A stretch of DNA of 64,000 nucleotides from Poteriospumella lacustris (taxonomy: Eukaryota; Sar; Chrysophyceae; Chromulinales; Dinobryaceae). Within the stretch, counting starts at the first letter, position 1. The number at the start of each line of letters is the position of its first letter. Of this stretch, positions 1-12,700 are shown one piece after another. A program made the translations under genes and the position numbers. The stretch spans positions 5,413 to 69,412 of the forward strand of contig SMOI01000137.1 in NCBI GenBank assembly GCA_008000375.1. The letters are read 5' to 3'. Below the pieces are notes generated by a model. The model was not told the DNA's origin and did no database searches. It saw only the letters and a list, made by a program, of their open reading frames with translations.

Positions 1-245
1 CAACCCCCCACACGTATACAAAGAACAACAACAAAAACAACAAAAACATGAGTAAACGTCTCCTCGCGACTTCAATTAAGCGTCTCTTCACCGATGTCCT
101 CGTGTCTTCACCAGCACAATAACAACGTAGGCCGAAGTCATTTCGCAAGGACGTATTACAACAATGAAAAGTTCTGTGGGTGTGAATCAACTGGTGTGAG
201 TTTATATATAGTACATATGTAGGCACACCGATCTACCATCTACAT

Positions 246-983
246 TTACGGCTTCGTGATCCGATATAAGCGTGCTTTGACAATGTCTTCTTCGGGAGAA
301 TACTCACGAATGAAAGGTGTATCATCCAGCCATTCGCCTTGTTCGTAGGCATGGATATCCAGTCCCATAGAGACGGCTTTCTCGACCACCATGTCATGGG
401 TAATCCCCGCGCGAGGAACATGACAGAGATATAAGGTGACTGGGTGGGTCGCTGTTTGATAATCACGGAACAGACGGCCCACCGTATCAAAGAACGGGTC
501 CAACAACATGGCTTTGTATAATACATCTCCAGCTAATAACACCAACTTCTCAGTGGTGGGAATCAAGTGTTGAATCTCCGTAAAGTCTGGACGAAACCAG
601 TCCATGGTCAAAATCGCCACATCCACCGCATTGCGAGCCACGTCATCGGTCATATGGTTGATACTGCGAATGTCATGGTCAGTGGCAATGGAAACTTTTG
701 CTCCAGCTTTCTTGGCAAGCATACTCAGCACCCCTGTTCCAGCACCTAATTCAATCGTTGATGCTCCTTCGACAATCTCTGGATGTTTCAACAGATAGCT
801 CATGACCACAAGGCTTCCACACCACAACTTCTGTCCACTAATTTCAACTTCTTTGCTCCGATTGTTCATCAACACGGTCAAAGGCATGTAGGCAATGGTA
901 GTCACCGTGATTTTATGATCGAAGAATGTGAACTCTTCGGGTTCGTATTCCACCTCTTCCACGTCACTGTCACTGTCCGCCAT
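246..983 (-). CDS. METTL21/METTL22-like protein methyltransferase
   Basis: Single-exon gene of 245 residues. A class I SAM-dependent methyltransferase fold is indicated by motif I, ELGAGTGVLSML (about residues 79-90), followed by the post-I acidic strand and the GDVLYKAMLLDPFF block (about residues 150-163), which corresponds to the D-V-x-Y region of the METTL21/METTL22 family of lysine methyltransferases. Known members modify lysines of chaperones, elongation factors and nuclear proteins; the substrate here cannot be read from sequence. The N-terminus is acidic (MADSDSDVEEVEYEPEEF). I chose the ATG at 983 because upstream in-frame sequence is a Phe-rich low-complexity stretch unlike the family. 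The gene is divergent from the coiled-coil gene at 1376. Confidence 0.8.
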   Translation of the reverse strand: MADSDSDVEEVEYEPEEFTFFDHKITVTTIAYMPLTVLMNNRSKEVEISGQKLWCGSLVVMSYLLKHPEIVEGASTIELGAGTGVLSMLAKKAGAKVSIATDHDIRSINHMTDDVARNAVDVAILTMDWFRPDFTEIQHLIPTTEKLVLLAGDVLYKAMLLDPFFDTVGRLFRDYQTATHPVTLYLCHVPRAGITHDMVVEKAVSMGLDIHAYEQGEWLDDTPFIREYSPEEDIVKARLYRITKP

Positions 984-1375
984 GATAATCTCTTTGTTGA
1001 TGACTTCAAAATCTGACTTGGCATCCACACAGGCGAACAAGAACGATGATGGTGGTCCATGGTCGAAGAAGAAGAAGAACGAGCGACCAACCAACGTTTG
1101 TCGTCGTCATCTTGTATACGTACCAGAGTGTGGGGAACTCTGAGGATTTGGGAAAACGAAACCGTTACTTTTCGCTGGTCGATCGCTCTGCTGCCTATGG
1201 AACAACAAGGCGACGAAGTCCCAAGTCCCAACGATTCTCACGGTAAAGGCGATTTGTGCCATACTTGAAAGCATTCCAAGGTGTAGTGACATTGTTGGTA
1301 GTGGTAAGGCCACCAGGTTGTGCCATTCAGTGACGAATATCGTATAGAGACTCGAGAGAGAAGTGCATAGTAAAA
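984..1375. promoter_or_regulatory. Divergent intergenic region (392 bp)
   Basis: This gap separates two genes transcribed away from each other, so it probably holds both promoters. It contains a GAAGAA-rich stretch around 1065-1080 on the + strand. No clear TATA box or other motif was recognised. Confidence 0.4.
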
Positions 1376-2614
1376 ATGGCAGAAGTTGAAGACGATATGA
1401 ATGTGAACCGCAAGCTTAGTGTGTATAAGCACATTAAAAAGAAGGCAGCAAATGATGCGCAGCTCTTGATGTGAGTCCTTTTTCGATGAGCAAACGATTG
1501 TCACCGAGGAAGCTAATGCTGAGTCTTTTTGATGTGTAGGAATCGTATCGCGTTAATCCAAAAGGAAGAAGAACGTGCACGGAAGAAGATTCAAGAAACC
1601 AAAGAGCGTGCGGCAGAAATCATTGCCTTACGCTATGAAAATGAAAAGCGCGTGGAAGAATATGCCTCCGCGGTCACCGAAGTGAAGAAATTTCAACAAG
1701 TTTTGTTGGCGAAAAACCGCGAACAAGATTCCGAAGGGAAAAAAGCTCGTCAACAACGTTTGGAAATGATTCACAGCCGTCGACGAGAGGAAGTCGAAGA
1801 GATGGTGATGGAAAAGAAATATCTGACTCAGCTAATGATCCAAGAACAAGAACGAGAGATCCAAATGAAACAAAAGCGTCGCGACGAAGTTCGACGCATG
1901 GAAGAAGAAATCAAAGCGAAGAAAGAACAAGAACAACGCGAACGAGAACGAAAACGAAAAGAAATGTACGCCAAGAAGTTGGAAGCGGAATCCGCGGAAG
2001 CGAAACGTGCGGAGAAGTTAGTGAAAGCGTTGGAGAGGAAAGAACGCGAATGGATAGAGAAGTTGAAGAATGCACAAGCCGTGCAAGATTCAGCGTTTGA
2101 ACAATTGGAAACGGCATTGACGACACATGATGGGCGTGGGGGTGGTCCACGTTCGTCGTTTTCTAGTGGTGGTATGGGTCACAGCGACAGTGCCGATCAA
2201 TTTCCGGTTGTGGGCAACAGTGCCCGGAGCAAATCCCGTTCCCCTGGATCTGCCATCAAATCCGATCGCCCACCACGTAGTAGTAGCAGTGGTCATGTAG
2301 CAGCGTCATCCTCGTCGAGCAATCAATATACGCACAGCAACAATGCGTCCCCAACACGCACCGGGTCCGCACCCGGTACCATGGACAACCAGCTGCATAC
2401 ACGCGACCCGTCGCTGTATGAATTGTCCCAGGGCGTGTCCCAATTGACCATTTCCTCGTCCCGCCACAGTTTGAATGCGTCACAATCACAAATCAGCAAT
2501 GGCAGTGGTGCGATGCCACCCATTGTCAATGGAGGGGGAGGGGACAAGAAGAGTAAAGGCCGAAACGTCTCGGCGGGTCGAAGTCGATCACGTCCCAAGG
2601 GACGAGCCGGGTGA
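1376..2614 (+). CDS. Coiled-coil protein with Ser-rich tail, two exons
   Basis: Exon 1 is 1376-1470 and exon 2 is 1540-2614; the 69 nt intron has a gtgagt donor and a gtgtag acceptor and restores the frame at a split Met codon. The product is 389 residues. Residues about 30-235 form a long, highly charged Glu/Lys/Arg/Gln coiled coil; the rest is Ser/Gly-rich and ends in Arg-Ser dipeptides. I do not recognise the family; the pattern would suit a cytoskeletal or RNA-associated scaffold. The stop at 2612-2614 overlaps a perfect donor (GG|gtgagt at 2611). Splicing to the tag ending at 2668 would replace the last residue with an in-frame tail of about 22 residues ending at 2735. Confidence 0.75.
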
Positions 2615-3038
2615 GTGAGACGCACCTCTTCCCGCCCCCGCGACGGTTCCACGGCGACCGCGTGTTAGTCTGTCCACGACCCGAACGCTTCAAGCAAACG
2701 TGCTATCTGTGATGGATGATGTAACACCGCTGTAAACCACTGATGAGCAGCTTCTGCACATTTATACCACCACAAAATGATGACTCTCTCCCAACCCGCT
2801 TATACGTACTATGTTACATGCAGTGTAGTTCTTTCCAGCGTCAGCTAATCTTCCGCGCATGGTGGTGGTGGTTGTCCTCGTCGTCGTTGTGGTGGTGGGT
2901 GTACAGCATACGCTGCTGAGCACGCAATACACGTTATATGTTAGGTCCTTACAACCCCGCGTAGGCGTAGCGTAGTCGTCGTCGTCTTGTTGGTTCGTCG
3001 GGGTCTGCTTTCTTCCACCTCCCCTCCCCATTTTAAAT
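2615..3038. other. Convergent intergenic region
   Basis: Region between the 3' ends of the coiled-coil gene and CDC45. It may include an alternative last exon of the former (2669-2735). The rest has GTGGTG/GTCGTC-like low-complexity sequence around 2860-2900, and no gene was seen. Confidence 0.4.
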
Positions 3039-6000
3039 TCACGCGCGCGCAAAGAAATTGGGTGTCGCTTTCTTCAGGGCATTGTCCAAGGCGCCCAAGA
3101 AGTCTTGGGTATCTTCCTTGGCGATTTCTACGACGTTGGGATCGAAAGCTACACACAGGAAAAGGACGTCAGACTACTTGCTCGTACACACATATATGTG
3201 TATACACGATCGAGACAGCGGAAAACAAACTTACAATTGAAGCGGTATTTGATGTGCATATCCTTCGCCGCCAACTTGAAAAACTGCCGGAAATTCGTCA
3301 ACGGACGCAAACGTTGCAAATGTTCCTCGTTGATGTTTCGTTGTCCCGAGGTCGTGGCAAACGGGGAGATGCCCATGACCAAATACGATCCATCGGCACG
3401 TTCCGACAACAAAATCAGGGGCAACAGACTCGATCCCGTCCACCCGCCTTCTTTCTTCGATTGATTCCGTTTCACTTCCATGATATACTGCCCCAAACGA
3501 GCAAGCACCATCGGACGACCAAAGATCAATTCCGACGTCAGTTCCTTTTGCATTTCCAGCACCGCCGCATTCGATGCTTGCGAAGCCCCGGCCGTTGTCG
3601 GATGGTTGCTGTTGTGGCTGCTGTTGTGGTGGTTGCTGTTGCTCAACGACGGATGCTGGCCGAGATTGTTGCGAATGTAGGCGTAATAGATACGATGGTA
3701 TCGATGGATCGAGTCTTGGCCATCCAACATCGCCGAGGACTTCTTCACGATGGCCCGTTGAATATCCAACGCCAAATGAATGCCCTTCTTGACCAACGGG
3801 TCATTCCGTGTACCCAACAACGCATATGCATCGACAAAGGTATCCTTGTTGGCGACTTCACCCGCAATGGTCACGGCGGCCGCGGGTGGCATGTTTTCTT
3901 TGCCACCGATCAAGGACATGGTCAGTGTCTCTTTGCCGTCGTCACCACTGACGGCATACACCTTTTGTTTCGCATACAATTCCAACAACGAGGTCGCGGC
4001 TTGGACAATGTCTTCGGCGGCCATTGGATTCTTGTAACTGGTGAACCGACAAAAGGATTTATACGTGCAATCGGGATCCGACAACTTGTATTTTTCTTGA
4101 ATCACGGGATCACGGATTTGGTGACCAAAATGTTGACGGATTTCCGGCGTCATGAACGAAAACAATTGCTTGCATTGGTACAACGGGACGCCCATTTCTG
4201 CCAACAACTCTTGCAATTTCGTTTTCCCACGAGAATTCCAAATGGGGAAACGAGACGCCACATACGAAGAATGAAACATCGCTTCGTAGAGTGACCAATG
4301 ACGATGCAAATAGAAACGATATTCCGCTGTTTCTTGGATATGACCAGCTTGCGCACCACCGATGGAGATATTCGTGGGGCCAGCGGTAGCGGCCGTGGCC
4401 GCCGTCGACACAGGTGGCACGCTCGAAGAAGGGTTACCACCGGCGGCTACCGTAGCGACTGCCCCCGCGGCATTGGGCGCGGTCGCTTCGCCTTGGACAT
4501 TGTACGAGACACGATCAGACGCAGAGATCAAATGATCACCCAATTCAATCTTCAGATATTGACAGCAGGCTTCGTATTGATCTTCCGACAAACGACCCTT
4601 GAGAAACTGATCGGTCATACCCAAGATCGCTTGCCACGTGATGTCCAAGGGCATGTGACCATGGGCACCCACACGTGCCTTCACGAAGGGCAACAACATC
4701 AACGCCGTGGGCGAATTGTAGGTCACCGCTATATAAACACAGGAATGTTTCACCCGATTAGCGCATGGAGAAGACGAAATACACACACGGGGGAGGGGGC
4801 GTGTCGTTACCTTTGCAGTAATACTGCTGAATGCGCTGGCGTTTCTCACGGCCAGGATCCACCATACGCCTTCGTTTGCGACCAACAATATGCACATCGT
4901 CGTCGTCTTCTTCCTCGTCGCCTTCACCCTCGCCAGCTTCATCGGCCGATTCAGTCTCCTGCAGATCCTCACTGGCTTCGTCTGCATCGGCGCCCGAACC
5001 ACGTCGCGTCTTCATGTACGGGGCGATGAAGGTCTTGTCCATATCTTCTGCCTCCTCATCCTCCTCCTCCGCGTTTTCTTCGTCCGCATCTTCTGCTTCT
5101 TCCACGGCCGCCCCTTCCTCCTCTTCGTCGTCGTCTTCCAACATCAACTTGCGGGCGCCGCGAGCCTTCTTCATCTTCGCCATCGATTCGTTGTCTTCGT
5201 CGTCGCTATCCGCCATATCGATGGCCGCCTTTTGACTGACAACAGCACTGCCGGCTTCATCAACTTCGTCAACTTCTTCCTCTTCCTCGTCGTCGTCCTC
5301 GGCAGCTGCACTAGCACCGCTCTTCTCTTCATCCGATGCGTTCTCCTCCGCAGTGAAATCGTAATCCTCTTCTCGTGTGACGTCATTTTCACCAGCCTTT
5401 ACGAGAAGAAATGATTGGAGGGGGAACAGAGAATTAGAACCCTTCAAATGGATAACAAGCGGGAGAAATGCCACCGTCACTTACATCAAACTCCTCGTCA
5501 TCGTCTGCCACAGGACGTCCCCGCTCACCCTCTTCCTCATCGAACTCCTCGTCGTCCTCATCCACTTCTTCGTCGCTCGATTCCAAATCCATATCATCAT
5601 CACCAACATCCGAGGCCATTTCGGAGGCTTCGCTCGGAAGATCATCCTCAATGTCATTGGCATCGGCGTCATCAAAGACCACGACGTTGTGGCGCGAGTA
5701 AATGTTCTTCAAATGGATCGGACGATGGTTGTCGAGGATATAGCATCGCAAATCACTGCCTTGCTCCAAGTTGAAATGCTTGGGGATGTCATAGATCTGA
5801 GGGTACACAACAAAATAGCGAAATAAGATGAGGATGAAAGCAATCGATGACAGTTGTCGGCTTACCGCGCCGCAGTTGATCATGAAGACCGTCTTGATGT
5901 CAGCAGTGACATTGTTCTGAATGGTGAAGATCACGTCATCAAAATTGGAGACAGGCCGAATAGCGTAGGGAATGTTGTCGCTGCGAAGCATTTGGGTAAG

Positions 6001-6196
6001 CATCTTGGAAGCTGCCATAGCGTCGACCTAAGAATCGAACAGCTTAGCAACGAAGGCCAGCAAATCTAAATGTTTCTTTTCAATACGTTACCTCCAAAGC
6101 AACAAGCACAAGAACGGAGCAAGCCATGCCACCACATGCTGATTGTCTCACGATGGCATACTGCTCTTCAAAGCTTTCGAAGTTCAAGCGCACCAT
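3039..6196 (-). CDS. CDC45: CDC45 replication initiation / CMG helicase subunit, six exons
   Basis: Exons, in transcript order: 6092-6196, 5866-6027, 5485-5796, 4811-5396, 3235-4728, 3039-3148. All junctions keep frame and give 922 residues. CDC45 is the GINS/MCM partner in the CMG replicative helicase, and several blocks are diagnostic: VALEVDAMAASKML (about 32-45, matching VASDVDALCACKIL of animal CDC45), the INCGA and DNHRP motifs, YRFYLHRHWSLYEAM and SSYVASRF in the middle, and the C-terminal FDPNVVEIAKED. The protein is much longer than human CDC45 (566 residues), mainly because of a very acidic Asp/Glu/Ser region (about residues 120-380, exons 3-4) and short low-complexity inserts in exon 5. 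It is divergent from the EP400-like gene across 509 bp. Confidence 0.93.
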
Positions 6197-6705
6197 GATT
6201 CTCTTTCACTGATTATATGAACTGAAATAGAACAGATCCCAACAAAGACAATACCGAGTGGATTCCTTCTATCCAATGCACTTTCAGCTTGTGAAAATAC
6301 ACCGTCTTTGGATTACACAAGCCACTTCTTCACCTCTTGTAATCTATCGATCGACTTGCCGCTCTCTCAGGCTGGCGGCAAGCTCATGTTGGCCCGTGTC
6401 CTTTGAAATTTGAAATCGTCCTCACCTAAACCCTAGCTTAACCCAACTATTTCCAACGTCTGTGCGTCGTCGTCGTGTACACAGGTGAACCCAGATCACA
6501 CAAACTGAAAAGTCAAACTTTGGGAAATGGGCGACGTGTGGCCATTGAGTCCTTTTTTGATATTCTTTTGATAAGTTGGGGTACTTTTAGAGCCTTATTC
6601 CAACAGCTTTAATTGATTGAACACAGTTCGTGTGTGCGAGTTGTGGTTTCGCACCCTGTGTTTATCTGACAAATTCTGGAAATTGTCGGGAGAGCCAGGA
6701 ATAGC
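6197..6705. promoter_or_regulatory. Divergent promoter region CDC45 / EP400-like gene
   Basis: This 509 bp gap lies between two gene starts. It contains AAACCCTAG at about 6428-6436, matching the core of the plant telo-box. Position and resemblance alone suggest regulation. Confidence 0.4.
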
Positions 6706-9700
6706 ATGGAAACGGAAGAAAATAATCCTGCGGATTCCGCAGCGGCAATTCCCTGTGAACCAAATCCCACCGAGGTGCAGGACCAACCAGAAAATACCGA
6801 GGGAACAGCTAATGATACTTCAAAGACCAATCCTCTCGAGAAAAAGAAACCCCCTCGACCGCCAAGTCGACCCGCAGCAAAAAAGAAAGATATCAACGTC
6901 AAATCGGAAGGCAACGGTGACGACGACGCCGGTGATGGGGATGCCATTTTATCGCACAGCAAAATCAATGTTGTCGCATTGCGAAAGGAGCTTGAAAAAC
7001 TTGATCTCCCTATCTCAGTGGCGCTCACGGAATTAGTTTTGCGCGGTAGTGATGTCGCCCAACAATTAAGCCGAATCGAAGATTCACAGTTTCTTGAGCG
7101 CCGCGGAGTTCCAGACATATTTCCTCGTCCGAAAACTCATTGGGATTACGTTATGGATGAAGTGCAATGGACTTCGATTGATTTTCGCCAGGAACTTAGA
7201 TGGAAGCGTGAGTTGGCGACATCGATTGCAGGTGTAGTGCTAGAGCACGGCCACAGCAACTTCCCGTTACGCAAAATCAATCGAGATAAACCTACCATCA
7301 TCAATACGTTAGAAAATATGCCACTTCCTGCAACGGTAGAAGAAAGCGTGGATACGCGGTTCAAGAAGTTGGAGGTGGAGTTGGATCGATCGAGACCATC
7401 GAACGAAGCGAAGTCCACGTTGGGTACTGACCGCGTCCAAGCGATCATTGACAAAGTTCTTTCGTTATCCACGACGTCCTCTTCTTCTAAGACAGCCCTA
7501 CCGGCCAGTGAAGAGACAGAAAAGTCGAGTGAACCCTCTTTCCTCGTGTCGCACCAAAGCGCATTGTTCAAAGAAATCGAGAAAATCTCATCGATGGACC
7601 TGGGTGCCGTGGTGTATGGATCAGCATTTTCTGGTAAATCAGTGACGGTCGCATGTACGTTAATGCGATGGATTGAAAAGGCCAAAGAGGTGAAGGCATC
7701 ACCGTTGCCGCTGGGTATTGTCCTCGGCAGTCGGAAAGTGCTCATGCGTTGGTTGCTCATTTTCCGGAAACATTTCCCGGACACCTCGTTTTCCGCAGTA
7801 TGGACCTCGGATATGACGGAAGATTCTATTCCAGCAGATAAGCATTCCATTCTCTTGGTACCCTTGGAAGACCACAAAGAATTTCAGGCGTGGTTGGGCA
7901 CCTACGATGGTCGATATCAATGTGAAGGCATTGTGATTGATTTGCGTGCCGCATGGATATGGGATCGTCGTTCTGGTTCTATCCCCAAGAAAACCACGGA
8001 AAACATTGCGCTGGCCTTTGCCGTACAGCAACGTAATTTGTTGATGGAGTTGTCGATGTCGCTGCCCAAGTCGAAACGGATGGTGGTGGCCGACGACAAC
8101 CTACGAAACATGGATCGATTGTCTACCTTGGCCATTCTCTTGCCGGATGTCTCGTATCATGTCTTGGAGAAACGCTTTTTCGGTGAATCCAATCGATCGG
8201 ACAGTACCCATGACAGTGGCCATGGCAAATCCGCTTCCAGCTCCGCGTCATCGGCCGAACAAATGAACCGCAACACCATCAACCAAATGTTGATCAATCT
8301 CAGTGCTCATGCCTCGGTCCCTGCGGAAGTCAATGCACGGGCGTATGCCCAAGTACGCGAGGAGATATTGCCCGTCGACATGACACCGTTGCAGCAACGG
8401 AAATACGACGACATTTGTGGTCAAATCATGATGAACAATTCCACGTTGTTCACCGGAGAGAGTGTCCATCAATTGGCGCGGTTGTCGACGGCGTTGAAAT
8501 TCATTTGTTTCCATGGCAAATTGGCCGATCGCAAGGATTTGATGAACCCCAAAGCACGTGCGCAGGTCGAAGCCTTGGAAGGACGTCGTCACGACTTGGT
8601 CATTCGGTCGGGTTACTTGTCGCAAACATTGTCGAATCCCCAAGAAGATGCGGCGCTGGTTCAAGACAGCAACAAATTACGGGCATTGAAAGCCCAATTG
8701 CAACGTTTTGAAGGATTACGGGTCGTGGTCGTGGCCTCGGAATGGGTCGAATTGCATTTGATTCATCGTTATCTGGCAGCCGAAGGGATTCCGCATTTAT
8801 GTCCCAATTTGTTGTTGCAAGAGCAAATCATTCAGCAAATTCAAGTGAATCCATACAAGATCAACGACGACAATGCGGATTTGATGTTGAATTGGTTTGC
8901 GGAAGAGATCAATACGCACGTGTTCAACGACAAATCCGTGTTGTCCTGTGTCATGTTGGCGACCGCGGCCAGTTTCAAATCGCCGAGTACGACGCCGTGG
9001 TTGGCCGATGCGATTATCATGTTGAGTTACGATTGGAATCAATATTTGGATGTGAAGAATTGTTTCCGATTGCGGTTGATTGATGCGGGCCCCAGTGGCG
9101 ATCCCGTGACGGTGGTACGGTTGTGTTCGAAGAGTACCATCGAAGAAGTCATGGTGAAGAACAAGGCCTCGATTCCATCGTTGCAAGATCGACCGGTTGG
9201 GGATTTGAACATCATTCCGAAGTATCCCTCGCAGCATATTCATCAACAACAAATTCGAGAAGAGTTTCGACACTTGGCGAAGACCAGTTTCTTGTGCAAT
9301 GCCCCGTTGTTGCATGCGGGAGGCCGTCGAATGGCTCCGACGACGTCGTCGTCCTCCGCCACGACGACGGCGGCAGCAGCAGCGGCGGCGGCGGCAGCAA
9401 CGGCGGCGGCGAATGGTGGTGGACCCAATGGCACGCATATGAGTGGTGGCTACGCGACCAATCCAACGTCGATGGTATCGTCGATGTCGCAGCTTTCCTC
9501 GGTGGGCGCCGCCCATACGACTGCCACTGGAGCTGCCGGCGTTGGGGGTGGTTCCTCGTCGCCGAAGGGACGACGCTTGTTTGGTCACAGTGGCGATGGT
9601 ACCGCGATGGATGTCGATACGACGGCGTCGTCGGTAAGCTTCGCAGGCGGCTCCGTGACCGCTACGACCGGTGCCTCGGCGACGCTACCATCCACCGCCA

Positions 9701-12700
9701 CGTCCACGACGACCACAGTGGCACCGATGATGCATGCCAGTATGGCGGGGCGTGGGATCCCCATCGCCACCTCCGGATCGACGGTGGTGTATCCGGTTGT
9801 ACCTGGTAGTGGCAGTAGTACGACGACTGCCGCTGCTGTTGGTGGTAGCGCCATGATGAACAGCTACGGTAGCTCGGTGGGTATGCCCGGGGTCAATACC
9901 ACCACGACGGCGGGTGGGATGATGGTGCTCGGTCCCAACGGCAAGCCACACATGGTGAATACCTCGACCCCGACTCCGTCAACGACCATGGGCAATGGCA
10001 CCATCGCGATGCAAGTGCCCCTTTCGTCGGCATCGACGACAACGGGCGCCACCGCGACGATGTACGGGGCCTCGTCGACGGGAGCAACCATGCCCATGAC
10101 GTCCGCGTATCATCCATCGTCCTCGTCGGCCGCCAGTGCGTCCACGATGTACGCTACGTCCTCCTCCGCGGTCATGGCGTCCGGAGGTGCCACCGCGATG
10201 ACGTCGATGCACTATGCGACCGCTCCGGGTGCGTCCCATCTCCACCCGAATGCGTCACAGCAGCATGCTCATCTACATCTCGCCCAACAACAACAGCAGC
10301 AACAACAACAGCTTCAGCTACAGCAGCAGCAACAGCTACAGCTTCAGCAACAGCAGCAACACCAGGCATACCCTCACCAGTCGGCGCAATACGCCGCGCA
10401 AAGCAAAGAATCGACCCAGAAATGGTTGGACATCTTCCACAACGTGTATCACGAGTCGCTGATGGAAATCACGTTCCGCCACACCGCCAAATACGGCATG
10501 GAAGGGGAACGTGGTACCAAAGCCCGGGAAGAACCGACGTCTCAATCGGTGATGCGCTATATGGCGCAGTTGTCGAAGATCGCGACGAACATTGTCATTG
10601 AACAGACGTTTCATTTGTTGAATAAGCCGTCGTTTTTATCGGCACCGTCGACATCGTCCGCCACAGCGTCTTCCACCGTCCTGACGACGGTGGCTGGAGG
10701 TCATGGGGAATCGACTGGCGGTTTCCCCTCGGCCAGTGATGGCATTCATGCAGGCAATGAAGTCTCGCAACTCACGGTCGAGTTTTGTATGTTCCGCGTG
10801 GCAGCTCAACGATTGAAAGATGCCCGGGTGAAAGAGCGTCAGATTCAAGACAAAGCGGCCATTTCTCGCTTGCAACGCATGCGTATTCATGCCGCGGGGA
10901 TGGGGATGTCGGACAAAGAACGCCGGGTGAACAGTTTGTTCATCGCGAACATTACCGATGCGATGACGGAGCATTACGCCGTGAAGCCCATTGGCGATGG
11001 GGACGGTGGGAATGGTAGCTTTCTCGGTGGTGGTGTGTGTGGCAGCGTGGGGAGTAGTGGTGCTGGTGTCGGTGCAGGCGCGTTCGCGGTCGCGGGTGCC
11101 GGTGGTATCACTGGCACAGTTTCTTCCTCGGTCGCGACCAATGCAAGCGGTTCCGCCAATGCCGCCCAGCTGGCAGCAGGAGCAGGAGGAGCGCCGACGC
11201 GTCCAGGCGTCTTGCAACAGTTCCGCGATGCGTTGCATGAGAGCTCACGGGTCGGTGTCCAAGCGGAACCCTGGTTGTATACGAATCCCTTGTACGCGGC
11301 GACACGTTATGATACCATTGCGTGTCCGTCGTATTTGAAAGAAACCTTGGACTTCCTCCACGGCGGCGTAGAAGCCACGTCGATGCAGATCGCGTATTAT
11401 GACAAAACGACGCGGGTGGTACCGGCGTATGCGCCGTATACGCCCATGCCCCCATCGGGTCAACAACCATCCCCCACGATGCCGTCGTTTGCGTACACCA
11501 ATCCGGACGAGTTTGTGATTCCCATTGTGGTGACAAGTTCTGCGAAGGACGCGAATGGGGGTGCAAATGCAAAATCACGTAGCCGGGGTACGAAGAAAGC
11601 CCAAGCGGGGGCGGGGGCGGCGGGGGATGGTACCCAAGGCGATGGAACAACGGCGGCGGCGGGTAAAGCCCCGGCGAAGTCCAACAAACGGCAAAAGACG
11701 AATACGGGTGCGGCGGTTTCGACGACGATGAACGCGGAGGCGATGATGAACCATGGAGGGGTAGCCGGTGGCCATGGGGGTCATGGTAGCGGTGGAGCTG
11801 GTGGTCATGGAACGGACGACGATCATGAGCATGGAGAGGGGCATCACGAAGGCGTTGAGCATGGTCATGGCGTCGGTCGTAGTAGCAGCAGTGGTACGCT
11901 GTCCGGTGGAATCAAAGTGACCAGTGTCCCTGTGCCCGGCAGTAGTGGTGCGGTGGCTGGTGGTGGTGGTGGCACCATGTCTGGGGCATCGGGTATGATG
12001 ATGTCGTCCGCGTATGGTACCGGTCCGGGTGGTTCCGCAGCCTACGGTCGTGGACCTGTGGGCAGTGGTGCTACGGGTGGCCAATATGTCAGCAGTTATC
12101 CTCAACAGTCGAGTGTGATGCCTGTCGGTGGCTATGGCCATGGTCATCCACCTACGACACCAGGTTCTAGTCATACGGTGTCGATGACGTCGCCCAACAG
12201 CAATGGCGCGGCGGCGGCGGCGGTGTCCTCGACGTATCCTCAGCAATCGTTCTTTACGGCCTCCCGGTCCTCGCAATCGAATACGCCATCGCATCCGAGT
12301 GTGAAGTCGATGACGGGGGCGTCTGCGACGACGGGTGCCATGGGTGGTACCGGTGTCGGTGCCGGTGTCGGTGGTTCATCGACGACGAATGTCACCAGTG
12401 TCAACAATCCCACGGGAACGTCCACGACAACGGGCGTGTTAGGCTCCGCGCCCTATGGGACCTATCAACCCACGTCGGCGTATGCATCCTTGCAACACCC
12501 CAATGGCCTCGGTGGCAGTGGCACGGGTGTCACCACGGCACCGTTGTCGTCGTCATCGTCGATCAGTTCGTTGTACAAAACGACGCAACAGAACAACAGC
12601 AGCAGCGTCACCGGTCAGAACGTCCATTTGTATCAACCGCACCATGGTACCAGCGGCGGGACGACCGGTACGACGGGTAGTGGCACGTCGACGTATGGGT

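Noticed and set aside
2987-4294. Long + strand open frame (435 codons) opposite CDC45
   Set aside because: It is antisense to well-conserved CDC45 exons 5 and 6 and crosses their intron; its translation is Arg/Gln/His-rich shadow sequence.
9300-10380. Frameshift or chimera suspected at the start of the low-complexity part of the EP400-like gene
   Set aside because: The frame stays open for 7.8 kb, and the SANT-like domain reappears in the same frame near residue 2150.
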